From positions 124,001 to 188,000 of the forward strand of contig NZ_CYPU01000023.1 of assembly GCF_001458195.1 (NCBI RefSeq): a DNA stretch of 64,000 nt, given 5' to 3'. The stretch is from Ruegeria atlantica. Lineage in GTDB: Bacteria > Pseudomonadota > Alphaproteobacteria > Rhodobacterales > Rhodobacteraceae. A program made the position numbers and the translations under genes. Below are positions 1 through 8,066 of the stretch, one piece after another. Below the pieces are notes generated by a model. That model did not search any database. It was not told where the DNA came from and saw nothing but the letters and a program-made list of their open reading frames with translations. Positions within the stretch are counted from its first letter, which is position 1. Each line of letters begins with the position of its first letter.

Positions 1-713
1 TCCGCTACTGGATGCGCGATTACCAACCTGTGCTGTTGCGAAACCTTTAGTGGCGAGAAGTTAAGTATTATTCCGGCCGGAACCTCGACCAACCTGAAAC
101 GTCCTGAAGCTATGACATCCTGCGATCCGACCCATTTCACCGATTGATAGCCATTGTCCTGCGTCCAAACCTTGTCGCCCGGACGCAATGTTTCGACACG
201 GGCATAGCCATTTTGGGTTTCTATCAATGTGCCACTGCCATAACAGATCGGCGTGACGTAGTCCGCAACCGCAAAGCTTGGACCTTCCTGGGTGTCAACA
301 ACCGTCAGTGTAACGCCTGCTGGGGGAAACTCCCCCGGGCCACCGATGAAGGCGATCCCCTCCACCGTCGCATAGGATGGGGACGAGTTGTTTACGTTGA
401 ACGCAATGGCCTGCCACGTGTTTGTACCATCCGTCAGCGTAATGCCGTATTCAGCCTCAACCCGAGTACCGTCGTTGAAGTTGACGCCGTCGATAGTTTG
501 ATCACCGTCAAGGAGCTGATTGGTGTCATTGTCGGCAAAATTCGTGTCACTACCACCATAGCTAATGAAGACCTCGGTAGCGGTTCGCGTGTCAATCGTG
601 ATGGTCTGTCCGATAAGGTGGATACCTGTACCCTGGTCCAAACCATCCAACCCCTGCGAAACAGAGATGGAAAGCTGGCTTTCACCCAGCACGAATATCG
701 AATAATTGGCCAA
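1..713 (-). CDS. Hint-domain secreted protein (partial, 3' end outside window)
   Basis: Reading the minus strand from a TTG at 713 gives an uninterrupted frame to the window edge, about 237 residues. The first residues (MANYSIFVLGESQLSIS) match the start I know from Roseobacter Hint-domain proteins, which is why I chose this TTG; the frame is closed by a TAG 42 bases upstream of it. Near residue 150 the start of a Hint (hedgehog/intein) module is visible: CYGSGTLIETQNG followed by VETLRPGDKVWTQDNG and KWVG. The Asp/Asn-rich N-terminal region suits an extracellular protein. Such proteins are usually type I secretion substrates whose Hint module may self-process; the exact role is unknown. The C-terminal part with any RTX or secretion signal is missing. 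The family call is fairly sure, the function is not. Confidence 0.75.
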   Translation of the reverse strand, partial: MANYSIFVLGESQLSISVSQGLDGLDQGTGIHLIGQTITIDTRTATEVFISYGGSDTNFADNDTNQLLDGDQTIDGVNFNDGTRVEAEYGITLTDGTNTWQAIAFNVNNSSPSYATVEGIAFIGGPGEFPPAGVTLTVVDTQEGPSFAVADYVTPICYGSGTLIETQNGYARVETLRPGDKVWTQDNGYQSVKWVGSQDVIASGRFRLVEVPAGIILNFSPLKVSQQHRLVIAHPVA

Positions 714-876
714 AGACTACTCTGCTTTCTTGTTGGTGCGCCGGCCATTCAGCGCCACGATCCTACCCACTGGCTGATTTTGGGTAAATGCGTCAGAGCA
801 GAAAGACACCATAGCAGCCTTTTCTGCAACGCTTCACGGCTTGACGAGGCCCCAATCTCCGGACATATCCCAACCC

Positions 877-2676
877 ATGACAGACCTCGCTCATATCCGC
901 AATTTCTCCATCGTCGCGCATATCGACCATGGCAAATCCACCCTTGCTGACCGGCTCATCCAAGAGACCGGGACAGTCAAGGATCGTGACATGAAGGAAC
1001 AGCTGCTCGACAGCATGGATATCGAGCGCGAGCGCGGCATCACCATCAAGGCCAACACGGTCCGCATCGACTATACCGCTGACAACGGCGAGCAGTACGT
1101 GCTGAACCTGATCGACACCCCGGGCCACGTGGACTTTGCCTATGAGGTCTCGCGGTCGATGCGCGCGGTCGAAGGATCGCTGCTGGTTGTGGACTCGACG
1201 CAGGGTGTCGAGGCGCAGACGCTGGCGAATGTGTATCAGGCCATTGACGCAGATCATGAGATCGTGCCGGTGCTCAACAAGATCGACCTGCCGGCGTCTG
1301 ACTGTGACCGGGTCGCCGAACAGATCGAGGATGTGATCGGCATCGACGCGTCCGAGGCGATTCAGGTTTCGGCCAAAACCGGGCAGGGCATCCACGAGAC
1401 ACTGGAGTCCATCGTCACCCATCTGCCTGCGCCTAAAGGCACGCTCGACGCGCCGCTCAAGGCGATGCTGGTCGACAGTTGGTACGACGCCTATCTCGGC
1501 GTCATCGTGCTGGTCCGCATCATGGACGGCACGCTGAAAAAGGGAATGCGGGTCAAGTTCATGTCGAACAACACCCTGCACCATGTCGACCGCGTCGGCG
1601 TTTTCCGGCCTGAGATGGAGATGGTCGACAGCCTCGGCCCCGGTGAGATTGGCTTTCTCACCGCATCGATCAAACAGGTCCGCGATACCCGCGTCGGTGA
1701 CACCATCACCAATGACCGCAACGGCACCGAAGAGGCTCTGACAGGCTTCAAACCCGCGCAGCCGGTGGTGTTTTGTGGCCTGTTCCCCGTCGACAGTTCC
1801 GAATTCGAAGACCTGCGCGATGCGATCGACAAGCTGGCACTGAACGACGCCAGCTTCAGCTTTGAAATGGAAACCTCGGCCGCACTTGGCTTTGGCTTCC
1901 GCTGCGGCTTCCTTGGCCTTTTGCACCTTGAGGTCATCCGCGACCGCATCGAACGCGAATATGATATCGAACTGATCACCACCGCGCCCTCTGTGATCTA
2001 TCACGTCTACATGAAAGACGGCGAGATGATCGAGCTGCACAACCCCGCCGACATGCCCGATCCGTCCAAGGTCGATCATATCGAGGAACCGCGCATCAAG
2101 GCGACCATCTTGGTGCCGGACGAATTCCTCGGCGACGTTCTGAAACTCTGCCAGGACCGCCGCGGCATCCAGATGGACCTGACCTATGCGGGCACCCGCG
2201 CCATGGTCGTCTATGACCTGCCGCTGAACGAGGTCGTCTTTGACTTCTACGACCGCCTGAAATCGGTGACCAAGGGCTATGCCTCGTTCGACTACCAGAT
2301 GACCGGCTATACCGAGGATAATCTGGTCAAGATGTCGGTGCTGGTGAATGACGAACCGGTCGATGCGCTGTCGACCATGGTTCACCGTGACCGGGCCGAG
2401 ATGCGGGGCCGGGCGATGTGCGAAAAGCTCAAGGACCTGATCCCGCGCCACATGTTTAAAATCCCGATCCAGGCGGCCATCGGCGGCAAGGTCATCGCGC
2501 GCGAGACCCTGTCCGCCTTACGCAAGGACGTGACCGCCAAATGCTACGGAGGCGACGCCACGCGGAAACGCAAACTGCTGGACAAACAGAAGGCGGGTAA
2601 AAAGAAGATGCGTCAGTTCGGGAAGGTGGATATCCCGCAGGAGGCGTTTATTTCAGCGTTGAAGATGGATAGTTGA
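877..2676 (+). CDS. lepA: Elongation factor 4 (LepA), back-translocating ribosomal GTPase
   Basis: This 599-residue protein is full length for LepA. G1 is AHIDHGKS at residues 14-21, G3 is DTPGH at 80-84 and G4 is NKID at 134-137. The C-terminal LepA-specific domain is present, with the lysine-rich stretch after [10 protein letters not shown]. The ATG at 877 was preferred to an in-frame TTG at 841 because it gives the normal family N-terminus ([20 protein letters not shown]). LepA is a cytosolic translational GTPase acting on 70S ribosomes, thought to help stalled or mis-translocated ribosomes and 30S assembly. It stands alone, diverging from the Hint-protein gene. A long open antisense frame opposite it is a coding shadow. 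Confidence 0.97.
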   Translation: MTDLAHIRNFSIVAHIDHGKSTLADRLIQETGTVKDRDMKEQLLDSMDIERERGITIKANTVRIDYTADNGEQYVLNLIDTPGHVDFAYEVSRSMRAVEGSLLVVDSTQGVEAQTLANVYQAIDADHEIVPVLNKIDLPASDCDRVAEQIEDVIGIDASEAIQVSAKTGQGIHETLESIVTHLPAPKGTLDAPLKAMLVDSWYDAYLGVIVLVRIMDGTLKKGMRVKFMSNNTLHHVDRVGVFRPEMEMVDSLGPGEIGFLTASIKQVRDTRVGDTITNDRNGTEEALTGFKPAQPVVFCGLFPVDSSEFEDLRDAIDKLALNDASFSFEMETSAALGFGFRCGFLGLLHLEVIRDRIEREYDIELITTAPSVIYHVYMKDGEMIELHNPADMPDPSKVDHIEEPRIKATILVPDEFLGDVLKLCQDRRGIQMDLTYAGTRAMVVYDLPLNEVVFDFYDRLKSVTKGYASFDYQMTGYTEDNLVKMSVLVNDEPVDALSTMVHRDRAEMRGRAMCEKLKDLIPRHMFKIPIQAAIGGKVIARETLSALRKDVTAKCYGGDATRKRKLLDKQKAGKKKMRQFGKVDIPQEAFISALKMDS

Positions 2677-2736
2677 GGTGGTCCAACTCGAAAGTGAATA
2701 ACCTGCCCAAGATTGGATCTTGGTTATCTAAGCTAG

Positions 2737-3750
2737 TTAGTTCGCTTTGATAACGTTTAGCCTTCTGACTTCGGTGCTGCCAGTTTTTGTCAATTGCCAG
2801 AAATTTGCAGTTTTCCCCCCAACGGTTTTTGAGCGGAAGACTTTTATTAGGCCAAGCGCTTCGTATTGAATGCGAAGCAAGTTGAGAGTTTCTCGAGTCA
2901 GCGAGAATTTATACTCTACCGAATTCCATTTCCTTTGTCCCTTGGAAACAAAAAGAGCTACCATGTTGGAAAAAGCGTCTTGATTGAGAGATTCAATCAT
3001 GTTTGGGCCTACGTCTCGAAAAACATCTTCCAACCTGACGTGGAATTCTTTCACCCCATCTCGCACCGTGCTGCTGTTGTTATCTCTTTTCCAAGCTTCT
3101 ACGAAGCATGTAACTTCGGCATCCAGACCTGCGATATCTTTTAACTGCCCGTCCATGGCCTTAAAGAGTTTCAGTTCTTCGCGCGCGCTTGTTAATTCCT
3201 CTTGAAGCTCGACCAACTTCTCCAAAGTTTTTTCGGTGTCCACCGAAGGAGATCTGATCCAGCCTTGCCTTGGTGAGGTAGAGAATGCTCGATTCAACGC
3301 CAACACGACAGATGCGGGCAAAGTTTGATCGCTATCCCACATTTTGACCATCCTTGCGGCCGTTACGTCATTTCTAAACCTGTAGAATTCTTCGGCTTTC
3401 TTCGGGTCTCTGATATCGGAGACCTCTTTTGGAAGTGTATCGGGGCTAGAGTGGACGAAGGCGAGCACAGGGACACCTATCTCCATTGCATAACGGTATT
3501 CCTTCTCTGTGTAGCTCATACCGTCTGGAGCTATTGATCCATATCGAGCGCCAATTACTAGAACGTAATAGTCTGTTTGATCTATGAGCTTTTTGATGAA
3601 TTCAAACTGCTCTTCGTCAGCAGCGGGAAAAGCCTCCATTCCCACCGGTATGCAATCCAACTCATACAATGCGCGTGTAATCGAGTCCCGTACTGTTTGC
3701 AGGTCCGAATAGGTGGAAGACAAAAATACTTGGTATTTCTTCTTTGACAA
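2737..3750 (-). CDS. DUF4062 protein with coiled coil and winged-helix-like tail
   Basis: The 337-residue product starts at a TTG with GGAG six bases upstream. Residues 5-100 form a DUF4062 domain: a FLSSTYSDL strand-loop, the VIGARYGS strand and a SYTEKEYRYAME motif. Around 165-195 there is a charged coiled-coil-like stretch. The last 80 residues (LTRETLNLLRIQYEALGLIK, then a basic beta-wing-like segment) look like a winged helix. DUF4062 is a TIR/nucleotide-hydrolase-like fold often found at the N-terminus of NACHT/STAND proteins; here it has no NTPase. The gene is clearly AT-richer than lepA, which suggests transfer. A defence or stress-signalling role is only inference. Confidence 0.7.
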   Translation of the reverse strand: MSKKKYQVFLSSTYSDLQTVRDSITRALYELDCIPVGMEAFPAADEEQFEFIKKLIDQTDYYVLVIGARYGSIAPDGMSYTEKEYRYAMEIGVPVLAFVHSSPDTLPKEVSDIRDPKKAEEFYRFRNDVTAARMVKMWDSDQTLPASVVLALNRAFSTSPRQGWIRSPSVDTEKTLEKLVELQEELTSAREELKLFKAMDGQLKDIAGLDAEVTCFVEAWKRDNNSSTVRDGVKEFHVRLEDVFRDVGPNMIESLNQDAFSNMVALFVSKGQRKWNSVEYKFSLTRETLNLLRIQYEALGLIKVFRSKTVGGKTANFWQLTKTGSTEVRRLNVIKAN

Positions 3751-3847
3751 AGTGTTCTCCTCAAAGTTGCTAAAGAACTACCTTTACTTTTCGCTGCTTA
3801 GCAACCTCAAGCTTAGCTTCATGTTAGATTTTTGGTTGATTAACCTA

Positions 3848-3960
3848 TGCGCCCGGCGCCACCGCCGGGCCGCGCCGACCCGCCCCGTCAAACCAAAGGT
3901 TTGCCTCTGGCAAAACGGGCGGCGCGTTTGCGCCACCCCTCGGGTCGGTCGCGGCCCTTA
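3848..3960. repeat. GC-rich intergenic element with nested inverted repeats
   Basis: This roughly 110-base block is very GC-rich between AT-rich flanks. It opens with the palindrome GCCCGGCG-N4-CGCCGGGC and also carries CGACCCG pairing with a later CGGGTCG, and GCCCCGT near ACGGGCGGC, so nested stems are possible. No credible reading frame covers it. It lies between the divergent DUF4062 gene and a small membrane-protein gene. It resembles a repetitive extragenic element or the scar of an inserted cassette; I cannot assign a family. Confidence 0.4.
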
Positions 3961-4014
3961 GGACTTAGAAATCTGTGACTAGCCGCTGACAGATCACGTC
4001 ATTAAGTTGTTGCT

Positions 4015-4236
4015 ATGGCAATGAACTATAGAACTATCTTGGAGCGCTGGCCCGTCGCGACGATTGGCCTGACGTTTCTTTCCTACTTTGTTTTGCAAAG
4101 CATTGCGGACCACACTTTCCGCGCCTTTGATCAGCAGGAATTTAACCCCGGTTGGGTACTGTTTCTCATTGTTGGTGCCTGGGGATTCTACAGCATGTTT
4201 CACATAGCATTTTATCTAATTCGAACGTTTAGATAG
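4015..4236 (+). CDS. Small two-helix membrane protein, unknown function
   Basis: A 73-residue frame begins MAMNYRTILERWPVATIGL. Two hydrophobic segments are visible, about residues 15-30 and 46-68 (WVLFLIVGAWGFYSMFHIAF), separated by a short polar loop. The protein ends in a basic tail (LIRTFR). A second ATG two codons in (4021) is an equal start candidate, and no strong ribosome site distinguishes them. It is monocistronic, between a GC-rich repeat and a small transporter-like gene. I do not recognise the family. Coding status is supported only by its hydrophobic pattern and amino-acid balance. Confidence 0.45.
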   Translation: MAMNYRTILERWPVATIGLTFLSYFVLQSIADHTFRAFDQQEFNPGWVLFLIVGAWGFYSMFHIAFYLIRTFR

Positions 4237-4349
4237 TATCGTATCAGTGGTTTATCGGTCGTCCACCTAACACCTGTGACCCACCTCACAGCCCAAACCC
4301 CACCCACTTGCTACACTTGACCCTACGGAACCCTCGGCAGGAGGCGCAG

Positions 4350-4670
4350 ATGTCCACATCCATGATCCCCATCATCGCCCTCGGGTCGGCGGGTCTCTAT
4401 TCCGTGGCCATGATTGCGATGAAGTTCTGGTGGAAACTCCCCGGCGTGGGTCTTGGCCTGCTGATCGTCGCGACCTTGCTGGCCGGGGCCACGCTGGAGC
4501 TTGCGGCGCTGCGCGAGGAACGGCTGGGCATCATCTATACCGGCATTCTGGGGGCCGAGGTTGTTCTGATCGCCATCGCTTCGTTCTTTCTGTTCGGCGA
4601 GAACTTCTCGTATCGCGAGGCGGCTGGCATTGGTCTGGTCATCCTCGGCACTGCGCTGGCCTGGGCATAA
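4350..4670 (+). CDS. Small DMT/EamA-like integral membrane protein
   Basis: The ATG at 4350 follows an AGGAGG site by six bases, so it is preferred over an upstream ATG at 4308. The 106-residue product has four hydrophobic segments. The last one (FSYREAAGIGLVILGTALAW) has the end-of-unit pattern of drug/metabolite transporter (EamA or small multidrug resistance) proteins, which normally pair as dimers. The N-terminal half also resembles such units. It is a probable inner-membrane protein with no recognisable substrate. Relatives occur widely in Rhodobacteraceae as hypothetical proteins. Confidence 0.7.
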   Translation: MSTSMIPIIALGSAGLYSVAMIAMKFWWKLPGVGLGLLIVATLLAGATLELAALREERLGIIYTGILGAEVVLIAIASFFLFGENFSYREAAGIGLVILGTALAWA

Positions 4671-4780
4671 GGCAAACATTACCGGTTTGTGAAGTTTCCC
4701 TTAGGTAAGTTGCAACCCGCGCACTCCCTTCCAATCTGTTCAACAGGCCAGCAACGGCCCTGAACTTTGGAGGAGAGCCC

Positions 4781-5233
4781 ATGACCAGATATATGACTGC
4801 CGGAGCAGCCGCTCTGGCGACGAGCCTCAGCCTTGCCACGGCCTCGATGGCCGAGACCACACCTGATCTGCGCGATGCCTGGAGCGGCACCTATACCAAG
4901 GTTTCGCCGTCTCGGGTGGCAACCGGCGATGCGCCGCGCTTTCATCAGGGAGAGTGGGTGCTGGACATCCAGCAGCAGCAGGACAATCTGTTCTGGGGGC
5001 CCAGCATGTGGCGACCGGATGCTGGCACAGATTGGCGTGTGTTTGACGCCACCGGAACCATCAGTCTGGATGGGTCGGGCACCATCGGCATCGTCGAAAG
5101 CTCGGCCGATCCGCAGGTGGGTGTGAATGCGCTGGTGGATGCGCGCTATCAGAACGGCAAGATTTACGCGGATTTCCGTAGCCTGCGTCGCGGGACAACG
5201 TACAGCGTTGTACTCGAACGTCAGGTGAACTGA
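4781..5233 (+). CDS. Secreted protein of unknown function
   Basis: The 150-residue product has a classical signal peptide: MTRYMTAGAAALATSLSLAT with a probable cut after ASMA. GGAGGAGAG sits just upstream of the ATG. The mature part is Trp- and Gln-rich (WVLDIQQQQDNLFWG, then WRPDAGTDWRVFDATG) and ends in a beta-rich stretch (YSVVLERQVN). This suggests a small periplasmic beta-barrel domain, such as a lipocalin-like fold. Neighbours give no clue. A longer antisense frame overlaps it but lacks a ribosome site and domain logic. Coding is likely; function is unknown. Confidence 0.72.
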   Translation: MTRYMTAGAAALATSLSLATASMAETTPDLRDAWSGTYTKVSPSRVATGDAPRFHQGEWVLDIQQQQDNLFWGPSMWRPDAGTDWRVFDATGTISLDGSGTIGIVESSADPQVGVNALVDARYQNGKIYADFRSLRRGTTYSVVLERQVN

Positions 5234-6008
5234 AGCGTCTCCGGCCCGATCGGCTTTAGGGGGTACAGGGAGCACCGTGGTGCCGCGCGTAATTGGTAAA
5301 CTCGGTCGGGTCGGCGGCATCTCGGCTGCAAGCGACAGGGCCCTGAACACACGGTGCCGGATTGCGGCGTTCCCTGGCACCTGTGGTTTAGGCTCTCGCG
5401 AACCTTCAGCGCGGCTTTGCTTGTGGTCTGAGGGCCGTCCGGCCCCGGATTCTCTGGTTATCTCTGGCTGGGCAATCACAAGATACGCCTGATTCGATGC
5501 TCTGAGGCTGTGAATATCCACAATTGGCAGCAAAATGGCTTTTGCAGGTGCAGAAAACGGGAAAATCGGGTCATTTCGTCGAATTCAGCGTTTTCCATTG
5601 CCAAGACCGCACGGCGTTTCAATTTCCGGAGTTATCCACAATTTTCTCCCAGCGGATATCAACACTTTATCCCCGGCTAATTTTCATGCTGCAGTGCTAT
5701 TTCCTTGTCGGAACATGGCCCGGATGTAACAGTTCGAATACCGCAACGGTTCTTAGGAACCAGGGTGGGACGCAAAGGCCAAAGGGGGGTCGAGGCAATA
5801 AAGGCAAGTCTTAGGATTGGCTTTTATATGCAAAGGCTTACCGGTGGATGGTCAGCTGAATTGGGTGTCAGACCCGGGTCGGATGATCAGACTCTCAGAA
5901 GGTCGATGCGTGCTGTAAAGCATCTTACGGTGCCGAGCAGCGGCCGTGGCCTGTAACAGGGTCGGGGCAACTGGATCGGGGCGTCCCTCGGGCGCATCGA
6001 CCCGGCAA

Positions 6009-6080
6009 GGCGTCAGGAGTATCCGTGAGGGTACATGCATGGACCGCGTCTGCGCACCTGACGCCTTTTCCTTTTCTCAG
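6009..6080 (+). terminator. Long-loop hairpin followed by T/C tract, possible sRNA 3' end
   Basis: GGCGTCAGG (6009-6017) pairs perfectly with CCTGACGCC (6057-6065). TTTTCCTTTTCT follows directly. The 39-base loop contains smaller complementary words. This looks like a Rho-independent terminator or the closing stem of a small RNA read rightward; no CDS ends immediately before it. Confidence 0.4.
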
Positions 6081-6127
6081 GTCTATCTAGGCTACCACTA
6101 TGTCCCCCCCCCCCCGAAGACGGGAAC

Positions 6128-6155
6128 GGGGTTCTTGTGGATGCACAAGAACCCC
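6128..6155. terminator. Perfect 12-bp stem-loop
   Basis: GGGGTTCTTGTG and CACAAGAACCCC form a perfect 12-bp stem around a GATG loop. No T-run follows on the plus strand. Read on the minus strand it lies about 120 bases beyond the entericidin gene stop and is followed by an approximately ten-C run on the plus strand, so a transcription stop for that gene is possible. Confidence 0.4.
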
Positions 6156-6277
6156 GAAGTGTCAGATATGCAATGCCGCGTCTATGCACCTGTGCCAAGG
6201 ATTGTACCTTGGTTGGCTGCAATCTTCAACCATATCTTGTATGCGGAAGTTGCGTCTTCACAACATCCTGAATTACG

Positions 6278-6415
6278 TCAGATATTTTGCTGAACGTCAG
6301 TCGCGGCTTCTTGTATGGCATCGCCTGCTTTTTCGATATCTTTGCCTGCACCCTTGGTCGTCTCGCACGCTGCAAGGGTAAACACTGCCAGCCCTACTAG
6401 AATTGCTCGGATCAT
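6278..6415 (-). CDS. Entericidin-type small lipoprotein
   Basis: This 45-residue gene is easy to miss by length. Translation from ATG at 6415 gives MIRAILVGLAVFTLAACETT, a lipoprotein signal with lipobox LAAC and the lipidated Cys at residue 17. The rest (KGAGKDIEKAGDAIQEAA) is the amphipathic repeat typical of entericidin A/B proteins. GGAGG lies six bases upstream of the start. Entericidins are small envelope lipoproteins linked in E. coli to a toxin-antidote pair and stress lysis; in alphaproteobacteria usually only one copy is seen and its role is unclear. No partner is visible next to it. The family call is strong from the sequence pattern. Confidence 0.85.
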   Translation of the reverse strand: MIRAILVGLAVFTLAACETTKGAGKDIEKAGDAIQEAATDVQQNI

Positions 6416-6629
6416 CAGTACCTCCATTTGATTTTCTATACATGGCGTAGCAGCTTTTATTTGCTGGAACTAGTATTTTACCGTGCTTGCAACGGGCGTA
6501 GAAACACGAAGCTGCCGAGCCAATTGACCGCATGGATTGTGAAGGTGGGGTGTGGCCGCACCGACGCCGGATCATTCCGATCGAAAAGATTGGACTTACG
6601 CGTCGGGTGCGGTGGAAAGATGAACGAAA

Positions 6630-6971
6630 TCAGTCCTTATCGACCGCGCAGAACAGCTCGTACACCACTTCAAGCATACGGCGCGGTCTGTCATCAGCAA
6701 GACGGTAATAAATTGCTTTTCCTTCGCGTCGCGGAATCACAAGACCTTCCAGACGAAGGCGGGACAGCTGCTGCGAAACAGCAGCCTGTCGTGCGGACAG
6801 TAGATCCTCAAGCTCGGTCACGGATTTTTCGCCAGAGACCAAATGGCACAAGATCATCAATCGGCCTTCGTGACTGATCGCCTTGAGGAAATTCGATGCG
6901 CGGGTCGCATTTCCCGCCATCCGGTCGAAATCGTCAGACGTCATATTCTGTGAAATCTGAGGCAATGCCAT
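6630..6971 (-). CDS. ArsR-family repressor, SqrR/BigR-like persulfide sensor
   Basis: The 113-residue protein is a full-length ArsR winged helix. The recognition region is VTELEDLLSARQAAVSQQLS and the wing is GKAIYYRLAD. Two cysteines, C42 in RLMILC and C108 in YELFC, fall where SqrR and BigR carry the pair that forms a tetrasulfide bridge on exposure to reactive sulfur. No metal-site CVC motif is seen. An AGGA lies eight bases before the ATG. Established SqrR/BigR proteins repress sulfide-oxidation genes, and such an operon lies at 20.4-22.6 kb here but is not adjacent. I infer that operon is its target. A metal-responsive ArsR is the alternative. Confidence 0.8.
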   Translation of the reverse strand: MALPQISQNMTSDDFDRMAGNATRASNFLKAISHEGRLMILCHLVSGEKSVTELEDLLSARQAAVSQQLSRLRLEGLVIPRREGKAIYYRLADDRPRRMLEVVYELFCAVDKD

Positions 6972-7202
6972 TGGTGTTATCCTATTGGGCCCTGGTGTGG
7001 GAGCACTTTTGTGATTGGTTCGCTAAAGCGGTTCGCATTGCTACACGTTCTGTGCATGAATTTCCATATGCATGGATCAAAATGACGTGATGTGAAAAGG
7101 GGAACTTATGAACAAGTGCGTCAAACCGGGCATTGACCTTTGCCGCCTCGGTGTGTTCGACCTCAGACTATCCACCTATTTTGGACGGCTGGAGTGTGTT
7201 CT

Positions 7203-7231
7203 GTTGAGCCCCCCTTGCAGCCCCCCCGTGG
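7203..7231 (+). promoter_or_regulatory. Possible RpoH-type promoter for clpP
   Basis: GTTGAG at 7203-7208, a 13-base spacer, then CCCCCCGTGG resembles the heat-shock sigma-32 pattern (CTTGAA-N13-CCCCATNT). It lies about 70 bases upstream of clpP, a common RpoH target. The match is imperfect and the block is simply C-rich, so this is tentative. Confidence 0.3.
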
Positions 7232-7299
7232 CGACACTAAGACTCGGGTAACGTTTCTTCGGGTAATGTCCCGATCCACAGCAAAACAGGCAGGTTCTC

Positions 7300-7932
7300 A
7301 TGTTCGATCCCGTTGACACCTATATGAATACGCTCGTTCCCATGGTCGTCGAGCAGACCAGCCGGGGTGAACGCGCGTATGATATTTTCTCGCGCCTTCT
7401 GAAAGAGCGGATCATTTTCATCAACGGTCCGATCCACGACGGGATGAGCCACCTGATCGTCGCGCAATTGCTGCACCTCGAGGCCGAAAATCCGAACAAA
7501 GAAATCTCGATCTACATCAATTCACCTGGCGGCGTGGTTACCAGCGGTTTGTCGATTTACGATACAATGCAGTATATCAAGCCCAAATGTTCGACATTGG
7601 TGATCGGTCAGGCAGCCTCGATGGGGTCGGTTTTGCTGGCCGGTGGCGAGAACGGAATGCGTTTCTCACTGCCCAACAGCCGGATCATGGTGCACCAGCC
7701 CAGCGGCGGCTATCAGGGCCAGGCCAGCGACATCATGATTCACGCGGCCGAGACGCAAAAGCTGAAGGATCGCCTTTATGACATATACGTGCGTCATACA
7801 GGTCAGACCAAAAAGGCGGTTGAAAAAGCGCTGGACCGTGACAATTTCATGAGCCCGGAAGAGGCGAAAGACTGGGGTCACATCGACGAAATCGTCGAAA
7901 ATCGCGCCAAAATGGACGGTGACGAGGCCTAA
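7300..7932 (+). CDS. clpP: ATP-dependent Clp protease proteolytic subunit
   Basis: The 210-residue serine protease has its catalytic triad in place: S107 in GQAASMGS, H132 in MVHQPSGG and D181 in DRDNFM, with spacing identical to E. coli ClpP. It forms the tetradecameric chamber that degrades substrates unfolded by ClpX or ClpA in the cytosol. The N-terminus [20 protein letters not shown] is the usual family start. clpX follows 134 bases downstream after a strong terminator-like hairpin, so clpX may also have its own promoter. Heat-shock control is suggested by a possible upstream promoter. Confidence 0.98.
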   Translation: MFDPVDTYMNTLVPMVVEQTSRGERAYDIFSRLLKERIIFINGPIHDGMSHLIVAQLLHLEAENPNKEISIYINSPGGVVTSGLSIYDTMQYIKPKCSTLVIGQAASMGSVLLAGGENGMRFSLPNSRIMVHQPSGGYQGQASDIMIHAAETQKLKDRLYDIYVRHTGQTKKAVEKALDRDNFMSPEEAKDWGHIDEIVENRAKMDGDEA

Positions 7933-7940
7933 TAATATCT

Positions 7941-7970
7941 CCCCACGTCCGAGGCGTGGGGACCATTTTT
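7941..7970 (+). terminator. Rho-independent terminator after clpP
   Basis: CCCCACG (7941-7947) pairs with CGTGGGG (7955-7961) around a seven-base loop, followed by ACCATTTTT. It begins eight bases past the clpP stop and lies between clpP and clpX. Confidence 0.75.
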
Positions 7971-8066
7971 GAGATTGTAGCCGCCCCGGTGGTGGCCTAA
8001 GCTGCACCAATATGTGGCATGCGCGGTCCGACACGGACCGCAGGGACGAAGCCCGAAAGGTAGAAC

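Larger units (their letters stand above)
5234..6277. other. Gene-poor kilobase with structured DNA
   Basis: No frame here has a convincing start, ribosome site or recognisable product on either strand. It holds a perfect DnaA-box-like TTATCCACA near 5633, a related ATATCCACA near 5513, and a GGGACGCAAAGG word at 5767. It also contains a long hairpin with a T-tract at 6009-6080, a run of Cs near 6105-6115 and a 12-bp stem at 6128-6155. The region may encode one or more small RNAs, but none could be matched to a known family. Confidence 0.5.

Noticed and set aside
793..2451. 552-residue open frame on the minus strand
   Set aside because: It lies entirely opposite lepA, has low-complexity His/Val/Asp composition typical of antisense frames in GC-rich genes, and no ribosome site.
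4679..5533. 284-residue minus-strand frame
   Set aside because: It overlaps the secreted-protein gene with a clear signal peptide and ribosome site, and has no recognisable domain itself.
5500..5700. Chromosome replication origin
   Set aside because: Only one perfect and one imperfect DnaA box; no origin-linked genes (hemE, parAB, dnaA, gidA) nearby.
5760..5830. c-di-GMP-I riboswitch
   Set aside because: Only the GGGACGCAAAGG word matches; the 5' GGCAAACC part and the second helix could not be found, and no downstream gene is positioned for control. Kept only as a low-weight finding.
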